From assembly GCA_002347685.1 (NCBI GenBank), contig DDWS01000013.1, positions 1-64,000 on the forward strand: 64,000 nt of DNA, given 5' to 3'. A program made the translations under genes and the position numbers. The DNA comes from Syntrophaceae bacterium UBA2280 (GTDB lineage: Bacteria > Desulfobacterota > Syntrophia > Syntrophales > Smithellaceae). Below the pieces are notes generated by a model. The model did no database searches. It had not been told where the DNA came from and worked only from the letters and a program-made list of their open reading frames with translations. Shown here piece by piece: positions 22,039 to 30,647 of this stretch (position 1 is its first letter; every line of letters starts with the position of its first letter).

Positions 22039-22243
22039 TTAAATCCCCCTGCATCCCCCTTTACAAAAGGGGGAAATAAATAATCGAATTTCACCTTCCT
22101 GCATCCCCCTCTTTTCTAAAGAGGGGGAGATTTTAACCTTCTTTAATAATCCCCCTCAATCTCCTAAATCCCCCTGCATCCCCCTTTATAAAAGGGGGAG
22201 TTTTAAGCGGGCAACCTATCTCCTCACTCTTTACTCTTACTCT
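22032..22243. repeat. Cluster of GCATCCCCC-type repeats upstream of the DUF559 gene
   Basis: Three copies lie in tandem: about 22032-22075 (ATCCCCCTGCATCCCCC, then TTTACAAAAGGGGGAAAT), 22090-22136 (TTCACCTTCCTGCATCCCCC, then TCTTTTCTAAAGAGGGGGAG) and 22165-22206 (TTTATAAAAGGGGGAG). Each contains a short inverted repeat CCCCCTTT-AAAGGGGG-like element that can form a hairpin. A further copy is at about 51121-51160. No gene is seen in the rest of the spacer. Confidence 0.75.
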
Positions 22244-23188
22244 TTACGCCTTGCGCCTTTCAAGATTTTCGCGAAACAACGCGATGAATACGCCGAGCAT
22301 CAGCGAAAACAGAAAGCTGATCACGACGATCTGGGCGCGCTTCGGCTTGATTTTCCGGTCCGGCACGCGGGGCGGATCCAGCACCTTGAAGGCAAAATTT
22401 TCCTTCACCTCCGCCATCATCGACGTTTCGATCTGCTGGGCAATCATATTATAGATTTTCTGCTTGATGAATGGATCGGGTGTCTGGGCCAGCTGCTGTT
22501 CCAGGTAGGTTCGGTTGATTAAAGCCACCCGTTTGGCTTCGCTGCTCATGTGATCGTTGAGGGCAGACAGGTAGTAATTGGCGATCATGGCCGTCATTTC
22601 CGGATCTTTGAACTGCACTGAAATCGTAATCGTCCTGTCCTTGACGTTGCTGGTGATTCTGGCGATTTGATTGAGCGCACGCAGGCCGTCCCACAACTCC
22701 GGCTCCAGCGTTTCTTTTTGCGGCATATCGGAAGGCACGATCAGACGAACCAGCTTGACCGCCCAGGAGATCGGATTGAGAGAAAATCCGCGTTTCTTCC
22801 AGCCTTTGGTTTCTTCATCCCAGCGGTCGGGAAACAAAACCGGCAACAAGTTGTACTGCGTGATGATTTTCTCCCGAAGGATGTCGGACTTCAGCAGCGT
22901 CACTATCTCCGCCTGCGACGCCGTTTCCGGAAGGGATATGCCCGGCAGCGAGCCCATCTGCTGGAAGAGGCTTGCCGTCAAACCACCCGCCCGGCTGTCT
23001 TTCTGGACCGGCACGATGATCGCGTTCGCCCCGAATATATTCGTCATGAACAACGAAGCGACCAACATCAGGAAAACAGCCGCTGCGACGAAAATACCGA
23101 TAAACCTGCGTCGTTTTTTCAGAACATTCCAGTAGTGAAGCAAATCGATTTCGACATAGTCACTTTGCGGATCTTTATCATTCATCAT
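22244..23188 (-). CDS. Polysaccharide chain-length determinant (Wzz/GNVR-type)
   Basis: A 314-residue inner-membrane protein: a cytosolic N-terminus (VEIDLLHYWNVLKKRRRF), a first membrane segment at about 34-52, a periplasmic part of about 220 residues including coiled-coil-like helices and DPPRVPDRKIKPKR (the usual proline-rich GNVR-type stretch), and a second membrane segment near 287-305. It controls the length of the exported polymer in Wzx/Wzy systems and docks to Wza-type exporters. There is no C-terminal tyrosine-kinase domain. It lies between the SLBB exporter and the CapK-like gene on the same strand, consistent with one export operon. Confidence 0.85.
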   Translation of the reverse strand: MMNDKDPQSDYVEIDLLHYWNVLKKRRRFIGIFVAAAVFLMLVASLFMTNIFGANAIIVPVQKDSRAGGLTASLFQQMGSLPGISLPETASQAEIVTLLKSDILREKIITQYNLLPVLFPDRWDEETKGWKKRGFSLNPISWAVKLVRLIVPSDMPQKETLEPELWDGLRALNQIARITSNVKDRTITISVQFKDPEMTAMIANYYLSALNDHMSSEAKRVALINRTYLEQQLAQTPDPFIKQKIYNMIAQQIETSMMAEVKENFAFKVLDPPRVPDRKIKPKRAQIVVISFLFSLMLGVFIALFRENLERRKA

Positions 23189-23211
23189 CGGGGCACCCTT
23201 ATAAGTAAAAG

Positions 23212-24507
23212 TTATGGTACTTTACTGATCAGCGTACGAATTTTACCGTTCTTTTCAACCGGTATTTCATCCACCCACAGGAAATGATATTGTAATCCCT
23301 TTTCGGGAAGATGTTTTTTCACAAATTGCAATAATTCCTTTTCGATCTCTTCATTGGATAAGGAAACACCGGCTCTTTTGACCAGGACAAAAGTGAGGTT
23401 TTCATAATCTTCCTGGATGAATCGAAACTGCGCGAAACAGGGTATGGAGGACATGATTCTCTCCAAAGGATGAAAAGTCACCGATGTCCCGTCGGAATAT
23501 TTAATTAAATCGTTGGAACGGCCGTAAATTTTCGTGATGATGCGTTCGCCATTCTCAACGCGGGTTTCGACCCTGTCACCGAGCTGATAGTTGATCAGCG
23601 GAAATCCTCTCTGAAACAAAGACGTGATATAAATATTTCCGTTATCGGCAGGCCGCATTTGATCATCCAGAACGATAAACGCGTTGTATTCGTTTATGAA
23701 ATTGTATTTGCTGATATCGCCTTTGAGTGTATAGGCCAGCAAACCCGTTTCAATGCATCCATATTTGTCAATCATGCAATCGCCGAAATGCTCTTTCATC
23801 ATTTCGTATATCCGCTGCGTCAGCACTTCCGAAATCACCGCGACAAGCTTAGGCTGAAACAACTTGGTATGATGATCCTCCGCATGCTTCATCATCACCA
23901 CAATATTGGACAAATTGGCGCTCAGCACATCCGGCTTGATACGATTGAGTTTTTCCACCATCGTTGCCGGCTCATCCAGCGCGGATGCCTTATACATCCT
24001 GAATAATCCCGATTTTTTAATAAGGGAATGCGTCGGCTTCATGTTATGCGTCAAGGACAGAAGGCTCTGATAAATGAAATGGAATCCGTTGTGTCTATAC
24101 GCTCTGAAAGCCTTGGCGTGCATCACCGCATGTTCAGAAGGCGTAAACCATAACTCCAGAGGAATTCCAGTAGAGCCGCTGGTTTCGACCTTCACCCAGC
24201 CTTCATACTTTTCGGGTGCCTCGTTTATCCGATGATTAATGTAGTCCCGGTATTCTGTCCTGGTTAAAACAGGAATCTTCACCAAATCGTCTACCGTTTG
24301 AATGTCAGCAGGCGTGATGCCGGCAGCGTCAAATTTCGGCCTGTAGAATTCCGTCTCATAAGCGATTTTGATTATTTTTTTGAGCTTCTTATTTTGTATC
24401 TTTTTTATCCGTTTTGGACTCATCCGAATACCAAACGGGGTATGGATGAAATAATACAAAAGGGCCAGATACTTGATATTTTTCTGAAATTTAACAGGAA
24501 TCTTCAT
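23212..24507 (-). CDS. CapK/PaaK-like AMP-dependent ligase
   Basis: A 431-residue protein of the adenylate-forming superfamily in the group related to phenylacetate-CoA ligase and CapK. Seen motifs: ETSGSTGIPLELWFT (the P-loop-like motif, near 110), YGCIETGLLA (near 250), and GDRVETR with IYGRSNDLIKYSDG (hinge region, near 310-335). CapK-like proteins are found in many capsule loci. They probably activate an acid for attachment to the polymer, but the acceptor is unknown. It lies 22 bases from the Wzz-like gene. No membrane segment is clear. Confidence 0.8.
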   Translation of the reverse strand: MKIPVKFQKNIKYLALLYYFIHTPFGIRMSPKRIKKIQNKKLKKIIKIAYETEFYRPKFDAAGITPADIQTVDDLVKIPVLTRTEYRDYINHRINEAPEKYEGWVKVETSGSTGIPLELWFTPSEHAVMHAKAFRAYRHNGFHFIYQSLLSLTHNMKPTHSLIKKSGLFRMYKASALDEPATMVEKLNRIKPDVLSANLSNIVVMMKHAEDHHTKLFQPKLVAVISEVLTQRIYEMMKEHFGDCMIDKYGCIETGLLAYTLKGDISKYNFINEYNAFIVLDDQMRPADNGNIYITSLFQRGFPLINYQLGDRVETRVENGERIITKIYGRSNDLIKYSDGTSVTFHPLERIMSSIPCFAQFRFIQEDYENLTFVLVKRAGVSLSNEEIEKELLQFVKKHLPEKGLQYHFLWVDEIPVEKNGKIRTLISKVP

Positions 24508-24556
24508 GGATCATTCTCCGGGTCGGTCGAAGGTTGCGCGTTTCCCGCCACGTGCA

Positions 24557-25216
24557 TCAATACTCCTTCTTCTCCATTGCATAAAACCTGGCCGGTATCC
24601 CCTTGGCCATCATATTCGGCGGCACATCTTTCGTTACCAATGCACAAGCGCCGATCACGGCGCCCTCGCCAATGGTGACGGGAAATACAGTAGCCTTCAC
24701 CCCGATAAACACATCGTGTCCAATCACCGTTCCGCCTGAGATATTTACATTCGGATTGATATGAACGTAATCGCCGATCACCGTGTCATGACCGACGCCG
24801 GTATAAGCATTGGCGACAAAAAAATCGCCGACAACCACTTCGGTGTTAATACCACAAAATCTTTGTATGATGGCCCCTTCCCCGATTTTGGACCATTTGC
24901 TGATGATCGCAGTCGGATGAATAACGCTCATGAACCTGGCACCCAGCGATCTGGCCTCTTCGACCATCTTACGCCGCCATACCGACCGGCCAACTGCGGA
25001 AACCAGAAGAACCTCATTCAAATCAACATTTTTCAGGCAGGATATCTCGCCCAGAACGGGAATGCCGTGAATCAGAACCCCCGCGTCACTCTCCCCGCTG
25101 TCATAGACAAAGCCGATGGGTTCGATGGCGTCATCCGTATGGGCATTAATGACATGGATGGTATCGAGCACTTCCCGTGCAAATCCGCCGCCACCCAGCA
25201 TAATTACTTTTTTCAT
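24557..25216 (-). CDS. NeuD/PglD-type sugar O- or N-acyltransferase
   Basis: A 219-residue protein with an N-terminal nucleotide-binding-like domain (VIMLGGGGFAREVLDTI, 4-20) and a C-terminal left-handed beta-helix of hexapeptide repeats (IGEGAIIQ, VVGDFFV, IGDYVHI, IGHDVFIG, IGEGAVIG). This two-part layout matches the NeuD/PglD family that acetylates nucleotide sugars or sialic acids with acetyl-CoA. The catalytic His is probably in GVGHDTVIGD. It lies in the polysaccharide set next to the CapK-like gene. The exact sugar is unknown. Confidence 0.82.
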   Translation of the reverse strand: MKKVIMLGGGGFAREVLDTIHVINAHTDDAIEPIGFVYDSGESDAGVLIHGIPVLGEISCLKNVDLNEVLLVSAVGRSVWRRKMVEEARSLGARFMSVIHPTAIISKWSKIGEGAIIQRFCGINTEVVVGDFFVANAYTGVGHDTVIGDYVHINPNVNISGGTVIGHDVFIGVKATVFPVTIGEGAVIGACALVTKDVPPNMMAKGIPARFYAMEKKEY

Positions 25217-25881
25217 ACCCCCCCCAACAGGTTATTTCACATGCCACTTTTTATTATTCCAACCACAGGCGACAAGCCCCGCGGTTCATGCCGGCGAAAA
25301 CCGGCATACAGGAAATACCGGGGGAAATCAACGTCCCCGGCATAGCAATGTACTTGAGTATTCCGGATTTAAGAAAAGACTGATTTTGTAAAGTGTACTC
25401 GACCTCTGCCCTCTGCGCTTCGCCTCCAGTGTCATATCAACGTTGCTGTGTCATTTCGGCTGTAGGCTTTTAGACTATAGGCTGTTAGGTGTTAGACCGC
25501 CTCTCATCCGGCATTCGCCGGACTTCGCACCGACCTTGCGGTGCTTCGCCTCTGATCTCTGACCTCTGCCGTCTGGCCCTTCGCTCAGCGCCACTTTCAA
25601 CTTTAAACCTGAAACATTAAACGTTGTTCCCATCCCCCATCGTCATGTCAACGCTTCCGTGTCATGTCGAAGGAGTCTTGACGACTGAGAAATCTAAGAT
25701 TTCTCCCTGCGGTCGAAATGACAAACGAGGCGGGCGGGGACATAACTTGATTGATTCAACTCCTCACGCCTCACTCCTTACGCTTCGCCTCTGACCTCCG
25801 ACCTCGTCCCCAATCGCCGTTTTCCTTTCACCTTGAACTATGATCCTTGAGCCACGAGCCATGAGCTATGTCCCCTGCTCC
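25217..25881. repeat. Composite repeat block between the acetyltransferase gene and galE
   Basis: No gene of its own is supported. It contains TAGGCTT, TTAGACT and ATAGGCT heptamers (about 25462-25495), TCTGACC units (25552-25572 and 25790-25805), the AAACGTTGTTCCCAT block (about 25618-25635), the 64-base palindrome (25660-25723) and GAGCCAC/GAGCTAT units (25850-25875). The first 150 bases upstream of the acetyltransferase start are unique sequence in which no promoter stands out. Confidence 0.7.
25660..25723 (+). repeat. 64-base dispersed palindrome, copy 3
   Basis: Left arm TGTCATGTCGA has one mismatch to the right arm TCGAAATGACA. The core and the CCCTGCGG half match the common form. Confidence 0.85.
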
Positions 25882-26964
25882 CTAATCCCCTCCCATAGCC
25901 AGCGCTACACTTTTGCCGATTTCCGGCACCTGGCTTTTGATCTCCGGTCGCGCTTCAACCACAGCCAGAGGAACAGATGCCGGGCGTTCCTTCTTTTCCC
26001 ATTCCCAGGCCGTGCGGACCAGCATTTCCAGATCATCGTATTGCGGCTTCCAGCCTGTAAGCTGCTGTAGCCTGGAGGAATCGGACACCACGTTCGGCGC
26101 GTCGCCCGGCCGGCGGGGTTTTACCTCGATTTCAAAATCCGTCCCGGTAACCTTCTTGACCATGGCCACGACATCCCAGACAGAAAACCCGTGGCCATAG
26201 CCGCAGTTCATCACATGATGCCGGATACCCGGCACCGAATCGCACGCCAGGTAATCCAACGCGCACAGATGCGCCGATGCCAGATCCGATACATGAACAT
26301 AATCGCGCACGCAGGTGCCGTCCGGTGTGTTGTAGTCGGTTCCATAAATCGGCAGTTTTTTCAACTCACCCATCGCCGCCCTTAATGCGCGGCGAATCAA
26401 ATGGGTGGAATTTCTGCACGACTGGCCGAGACGGCCTTCCGGGTCCGCGCCCGCCACGTTGAAATACCGCAAGACGACATGCTGTATGCCTGCCTGAGCG
26501 GATATGTCGAAGACGATCCGCTCTGCCATCATTTTGGACCATCCGTAGGGATTGATCGGAGACAGGGCGGCGGTTTCAGGAACCGGCGATTGATCGGGAA
26601 CCCCGTAGACCGCCGCCGTGGAGGAATAAATGAAATTCGGCACCTTCTGCCTCGCTGTGGCTTTCATGAGATTGATGGTATTGACGACATTGTTGCGGTA
26701 ATACAGGAGGGGGTTTTTAACGGATTCCGACACCACAATGGATGCGGCAAAATGAAGGATCGCCTCCGGCGAAAAATCCTTGAGCGTACGGCGGAGCATA
26801 TCGACGTCTTTGAGATCGCCTTCGACCAGATCCCCGTAGAGCAAGGCCCACTCGTTGCCCGTGGACAGGTTGTCATAGGTCAGGATTTCATGCCCCTGCT
26901 TTCCCAGTAAATCGATGGTATGGCTTCCGATGTACCCTGCTCCGCCCGTCACCAAAACTCTCAT
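25882..26964 (-). CDS. galE: UDP-glucose 4-epimerase (first copy)
   Basis: A 360-residue extended short-chain dehydrogenase. The NAD-binding motif GGAGYIGSH is at residues 7-15, the catalytic Y-x3-K in YGWSKMMAE near 147, and STAAVYG supplies the catalytic Ser/Thr. It interconverts UDP-glucose and UDP-galactose, giving a sugar donor for the polymer. It lies 16 bases downstream of the initiating sugar transferase, in the same unit. The last 25 or so residues (AVVEARPEIKSQVPEIGKS) exceed the usual end of GalE. A second GalE-like gene is at 55.0 kb. Confidence 0.9.
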   Translation of the reverse strand: MRVLVTGGAGYIGSHTIDLLGKQGHEILTYDNLSTGNEWALLYGDLVEGDLKDVDMLRRTLKDFSPEAILHFAASIVVSESVKNPLLYYRNNVVNTINLMKATARQKVPNFIYSSTAAVYGVPDQSPVPETAALSPINPYGWSKMMAERIVFDISAQAGIQHVVLRYFNVAGADPEGRLGQSCRNSTHLIRRALRAAMGELKKLPIYGTDYNTPDGTCVRDYVHVSDLASAHLCALDYLACDSVPGIRHHVMNCGYGHGFSVWDVVAMVKKVTGTDFEIEVKPRRPGDAPNVVSDSSRLQQLTGWKPQYDDLEMLVRTAWEWEKKERPASVPLAVVEARPEIKSQVPEIGKSVALAMGGD

Positions 26965-26980
26965 CGTCTTTCCGTTCCTT

Positions 26981-28351
26981 TCATCTGGCGCCGATTCCGA
27001 AAAGCATCACGCGCAACGTTCGAAGCATAATGTGAATATCCAGGAGAAATGAATCATTCTTTATGTAATACAGATCATATTGCAGTTTTTCCAGCGCATC
27101 ATCCCGGGAAGCGCCGTATGGATAATTCACCTGAGCCCAACCGGTTATTCCTGGCCTCACACTGTGGCGCAACATGTAATAGGGAACGTCCTTTTTAAGA
27201 AACTCAACAAATTCAGGTCGTTCCGGCCGGGGCCCGACAAAACTCATGTCTCCTTTCAGTACATTCCATAGCTGCGGAAGCTCGTCGATACGCGTCTTGC
27301 GGATGATTCTGCCGACACGGGTCACACGAGTATCTCCTTTTTGCGCCCAGACCGCACCGTCACATTCTGCATCGGCGCACATCGATCGAAACTTAAACAG
27401 GATAAACGGCTTTTCGTCAAGCCCGACCCGCTCTTGCCGGTACAATGCCGGCCCGCACGATTCCAGCCTGATCAATACAGCCGTCAATGCCATAACCGGA
27501 CTTGCAAGCATCAGCCCCACAACCGCAAGCAGCTTATCGAATATGATTTTCGCCTTTAGATTATAGGCGCTGTTCGTTACACCATATACATCCGCATAAC
27601 CCATCCACATGTGGCTTGTATGCAAAACCGGAATTTTACGGGCGACTTTTTCATAGATCGTGGGCATCTCGTAAACCGCCACCCCCCGGAATTTCGCCTC
27701 GACCAGCTTCGGAAAGACATCGGGCCGGATTTCGCCGGAGACACTCACGACGATTTCACGAATATTCTGCTTTGAGATAATGTCCATTAATTCATGGCTT
27801 CTTCCCAGCACCGGCAGGCCGTCAACCTGTGTGTGCTGTTTCGCGGCGTCGTCATCGACAAAGCCGATCACGTTATATTGCTGTTTGGTCCTCAACAGCC
27901 TGTATAACTCCCGGCCGGCTTTTCCAGCGCCCAGAATAAGCACGCGCAGGGGTTTGGCCGTCGCAGATACCAGATAAACAAACGCCAGCCTCCACAGCAC
28001 CAGAAAGACCAGCGTCAGCATGGTGCTGATAAAAAGAATCCATGTGCTGTAAGGCCGCAGATGAAACAGGTAAAACAGCGACGCATTGATGATGCTGATG
28101 ACGAAAATCGCAAGCGCAAGCCTAAGCGCCAGATTCGTCTTGTCCACCGGCATACTCATATCGTACAGATCAAACAGATAGATAATGAGAACATACACAA
28201 AAGTCGGCACCAAATTGGACAAATCGAAAATGCACCACGGGTCGGGAATCGTCCCCAGGCGCAGAAGCGGCGCAATATAAATCGCGGCGGCGATAATCAG
28301 GATATCGCCGAAGAGCAAAACAATTTTTTTCTTAGGAATGGATTTGAGCAT
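26981..28351 (-). CDS. Undecaprenyl-phosphate sugar phosphotransferase (WbaP/WcaJ-type)
   Basis: Starts polysaccharide repeat-unit assembly by moving a sugar-1-phosphate to undecaprenyl phosphate. The 456-residue product has four N-terminal membrane segments (about 10-125), a cytosolic nucleotide-binding-like domain (ILGAGKAGRELYRLL, near 145), a fifth segment (LLAVVGLMLASPVMALTAVL, near 275) and the C-terminal catalytic bacterial sugar transferase domain with FKFRSM, TRVGRIIRKTRIDELPQLW and VGPRPERPEF. The order and length match the polyisoprenyl-phosphate hexose-1-phosphate transferase family. Located just before galE in one operon. Confidence 0.92.
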   Translation of the reverse strand: MLKSIPKKKIVLLFGDILIIAAAIYIAPLLRLGTIPDPWCIFDLSNLVPTFVYVLIIYLFDLYDMSMPVDKTNLALRLALAIFVISIINASLFYLFHLRPYSTWILFISTMLTLVFLVLWRLAFVYLVSATAKPLRVLILGAGKAGRELYRLLRTKQQYNVIGFVDDDAAKQHTQVDGLPVLGRSHELMDIISKQNIREIVVSVSGEIRPDVFPKLVEAKFRGVAVYEMPTIYEKVARKIPVLHTSHMWMGYADVYGVTNSAYNLKAKIIFDKLLAVVGLMLASPVMALTAVLIRLESCGPALYRQERVGLDEKPFILFKFRSMCADAECDGAVWAQKGDTRVTRVGRIIRKTRIDELPQLWNVLKGDMSFVGPRPERPEFVEFLKKDVPYYMLRHSVRPGITGWAQVNYPYGASRDDALEKLQYDLYYIKNDSFLLDIHIMLRTLRVMLFGIGAR

Positions 28352-28766
28352 AGTGTTAAAAAAGTTTCAGGTTTCAGGTTTCAGGTTTAAAGTCGAAGCA
28401 CCGCAAGGCCGGTGCGAAGTCTGGCGGCGCTTCGCCTTTAGCCGCTTATATCATATCAACATTGCTGTGTCATTTCGGCTGTAGGCTGTTGACCTCAGAC
28501 TGTAGGCTTTTAGGCTGTAGGCTGTTAGGATTTAAACCGCCTCTCGTCCGGCTATGCGGTGCTTCGCCTCCAGCCTCCAGTGTCATGTCAACATTGCTGT
28601 GTCATTTCGAAGGAGTCTTGACGACTGAGAAATCTAAGATTTCTCCCTGCGGTCGAAATGACAAACGAGGGGCCTATTACTAGTGGATGGTGAATGGTAA
28701 CCTTGCACCTTGGACCCATCGCCACTCGCCCATCGCCTATTTCCCTTCGCCTGCGCGCGAAGCGCC
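28352..28766. repeat. Composite repeat block
   Basis: No gene. Contains four GTTTCAG/GTTTAAA heptamers (28364-28391), TAGGCTG and TAGACTG units (about 28480-28530), the 64-base palindrome (28600-28663) and a GCGCGAAGCGC palindrome-like word just after the hipA stop (about 28753-28765). Confidence 0.7.
28600..28663 (+). repeat. 64-base dispersed palindrome, copy 4
   Basis: Matches the common form over all 64 bases, with arms TGTCATTTCGA and TCGAAATGACA. It lies in the spacer downstream of the hipA stop. Confidence 0.85.
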
Positions 28767-30008
28767 TCACAAAGTCGCCCTTTTCTCAATGATCGCGACC
28801 ACCTTCTTTATGATCGCTGACTCTCCATATGTGTGACTAAAATCATTCAGAAGTTCGCGTGCAGCGGGGACAATGCCCGTCGCCATCTCGCTGAACGTCT
28901 TGAGAACAAAGCCTGATTTAATGCCGACCAAATCACCCAATTCCTCCCAATGCTTTTCCTGAATCCATGCGGGCCTGTTCTCGCCGCCGATCCTCATCGC
29001 CAGCTTATCTGTCAAGTCCGGATAAACCTGCGTACAGATCAAATCATAAAAGGGGGCAAGTCGGGGACCGCGGTCTGTATAAATGATGGACAGATTCTTC
29101 GCATGGGCATCGGCGTTGCCAATCAGGGAATTGAAGATCTTCCAGCGCAAAAGGGCCAGACGAGCCGCTGCGGGACTTACGCTATTTTCCGCTAATAATG
29201 TAAAGCAATGCCACAAGGAAGGGCCGCCCTCGCTTTCGTATTTCTGATCGGGCAGAAATCCCAAGGCCTGGCAGAAATCTTCCTGATGAAGGCGCAGGAT
29301 GCTGCCATCTTGATCACGTCTTCGGTCATAACGTTCGATAATGTAGAGCTTATCCAAACCAGTGCGGATGGAAACCTTCGGCGTGGACAATCCCATTTTT
29401 TGTGCAAGCCTCATACAGAAAGCTTCATTTTCAACCGTCTCTTCCAGATCTTTTATCGGCGGCTTGAGAATATGGGTGCTCGGCGCATTTCCCGAAGCAA
29501 TATAAACAGTTTCGCCCTCCATATAAACGGGGAGCTTGTTTTGCACGCCGGCAAGAGAAAGGCGCATGCCCTCTACACCGACGAAAAAAGGCCGCCGAGG
29601 CAAATCGGCGATCGCCTGATGCAGATCTTCTTCACTGAGGGACCGATAGCCCGGCTTTACACCAGGCACAAAACCGAAAGGAGCAACAGATATCGCTCCA
29701 GCGCATTCACCGCCGATGCGACTCAACATAACAAAGTCATTGTTGACCGAAATTTGCAGGCGCCGCGCGATGATCCGTTTTAGTTCCGCCTCCGGCAAAA
29801 GATTGGAAAAGAAAGGACGCGACAGATCATCCGCGTATATTTCCTTCTGCAAGGGAAGGCGCACAGACAAAGGCATGGCGTCTTTATTCCCCAGCCACGC
29901 CGCATCATATTGAAAAACAAAACGTCTTTTTTCGTCCAGCCACAGATGGCCGGCCAACCGATCACTAAGATAGACATCAAGGCCCGTATGATTGTTGGGA
30001 TTATTCAC
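28767..30008 (-). CDS. hipA: HipA-type serine/threonine kinase toxin
   Basis: Toxin of a type II HipBA pair, 413 residues, usual for the family. Known HipA phosphorylates glutamyl-tRNA synthetase and stops translation. The N-terminal HipA_N region begins DVYLSDRLAGHLWLDE. The kinase core shows LSLAGVQNKLPVYM with the following G-rich stretch, STHILKPP (P-loop-like lysine), ANADAHAKNLSII (catalytic loop, near 300) and LAPFYDLICTQVYPD (metal-binding Asp). All key residues look present, so it is probably active. The start overlaps the hipB stop by eight bases on the same strand, giving antitoxin-first order and translational coupling. Confidence 0.9.
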   Translation of the reverse strand: MNNPNNHTGLDVYLSDRLAGHLWLDEKRRFVFQYDAAWLGNKDAMPLSVRLPLQKEIYADDLSRPFFSNLLPEAELKRIIARRLQISVNNDFVMLSRIGGECAGAISVAPFGFVPGVKPGYRSLSEEDLHQAIADLPRRPFFVGVEGMRLSLAGVQNKLPVYMEGETVYIASGNAPSTHILKPPIKDLEETVENEAFCMRLAQKMGLSTPKVSIRTGLDKLYIIERYDRRRDQDGSILRLHQEDFCQALGFLPDQKYESEGGPSLWHCFTLLAENSVSPAAARLALLRWKIFNSLIGNADAHAKNLSIIYTDRGPRLAPFYDLICTQVYPDLTDKLAMRIGGENRPAWIQEKHWEELGDLVGIKSGFVLKTFSEMATGIVPAARELLNDFSHTYGESAIIKKVVAIIEKRATL

Positions 30009-30231
30009 CTGGCCACTTCCTTGATTTTATGACCATATCAAGTCCCAGCGCTTTAAGGACTTGCAAGACTTTACCGATCTGCGCCGTTTCTTTTCCGTTT
30101 TCCAGATCTGACATAAACCTGTAGCCGACACCGCACAAAGCCGCCGCATCGGTCAACCTTAATCCGTCGTCTTTGCGTTTTTTTCTTATCGCAGCACCAA
30201 TATCCGCCGCCGTTGTTACTTGATCAGCCAA
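30001..30231 (-). CDS. hipB: HipB-type XRE antitoxin
   Basis: A 76-residue Cro/C1-type DNA-binding protein. The helix-turn-helix spans about 20-60 (RLTDAAALCGVGYRFMSDLE). The start codon is TTG at 30231 with AGGAAAG seven to eight bases upstream; no ATG is in the expected place. It should neutralise HipA and repress its own operon. Three palindromic sites spaced 50 bases apart lie directly upstream, the first over the promoter. The order hipB-hipA with an eight-base overlap is standard. Confidence 0.88.
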   Translation of the reverse strand: MADQVTTAADIGAAIRKKRKDDGLRLTDAAALCGVGYRFMSDLENGKETAQIGKVLQVLKALGLDMVIKSRKWPGE

Positions 30232-30247
30232 TAGTTCTTTCCTCTGC

Positions 30248-30265
30248 TATTCCCTTTCGGGAATA
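30248..30265. promoter_or_regulatory. hipBA operator O1
   Basis: Perfect 7-base inverted repeat TATTCCC-TTTC-GGGAATA. Its edge overlaps the -10 box (30263-30268) and the site covers the predicted transcription start, so a bound repressor would block initiation. It lies 17 bases from the hipB start codon. Confidence 0.8.
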
Positions 30266-30291
30266 ATAAGCTCTAAAATCACACCCGTCAA
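30263..30291 (-). promoter_or_regulatory. hipBA promoter
   Basis: On the minus strand a -35 box TTGACG (30286-30291) and a -10 box TATTAT (30263-30268) are 17 bases apart; each matches the sigma-70 consensus at five of six bases. O1 overlaps the -10 box and O2 begins seven bases upstream of the -35 box. Confidence 0.7.
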
Positions 30292-30297
30292 GCATTA

Positions 30298-30315
30298 TAT
30301 TCCCGATGGGGAATC
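30298..30315. promoter_or_regulatory. hipBA operator O2
   Basis: TATTCCC-GATG-GGGAATC: same length and four-base spacer as O1, with only the last base off symmetry. Starts exactly 50 bases from O1. Confidence 0.75.
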
Positions 30316-30347
30316 AAATGTCTTACGCCAAACTGTTTTTTCCCGAG

Positions 30348-30365
30348 TATTCCCTAACGGGAATC
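30348..30365. promoter_or_regulatory. hipBA operator O3
   Basis: TATTCCC-TAAC-GGGAATC, again one base off perfect symmetry, starting exactly 50 bases from O2. It lies beyond the promoter and could serve cooperative binding or looping. Repeat DNA begins right after it. Confidence 0.7.
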
Positions 30366-30647
30366 CGGTTGCCTATTACTAGTGGATGGTGCATCGTGAA
30401 TGGTGGATGGTTAGAAAGACAGTTTAAAGTGCTTCGCTGTCCAGCCGTCATGTCAACATTGCCGTGTCATTTCGAAGGAGTCTTGACGACTGAGAAATCT
30501 AAGATTTCTCCCTGTGGTCGAAATGACATAACTTGATTGACTCAACACTGACCTCTGGCCTCTGATCTCTGATCACTCCGCCTCTCGCCTGCGCGCGGTG
30601 CGCCTCACGCTTTGATTCTCAAACAACATTTACCGTTTAACGGTTCA
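30366..30647. repeat. Repeat-filled spacer between hipBA and the first AbiE pair
   Basis: No gene. Holds GGATGGT-type units (about 30382-30412), the 64-base palindrome (30465-30528), TCTGACC/TCTGATC units (about 30548-30575) and a CTGCGCGCGGTGCGCC word. The last 40 bases before the AbiEii stop are unique sequence. Confidence 0.7.
30465..30528 (+). repeat. 64-base dispersed palindrome, copy 5
   Basis: Arms intact. The right half reads CCCTGTGG with one change. Located in the spacer behind the hip operators. Confidence 0.85.

Noticed and set aside
30366..30540. Small plus-strand gene beginning near the hip operators
   Set aside because: The frame runs through operator and repeat DNA and encodes repeat-derived text only.
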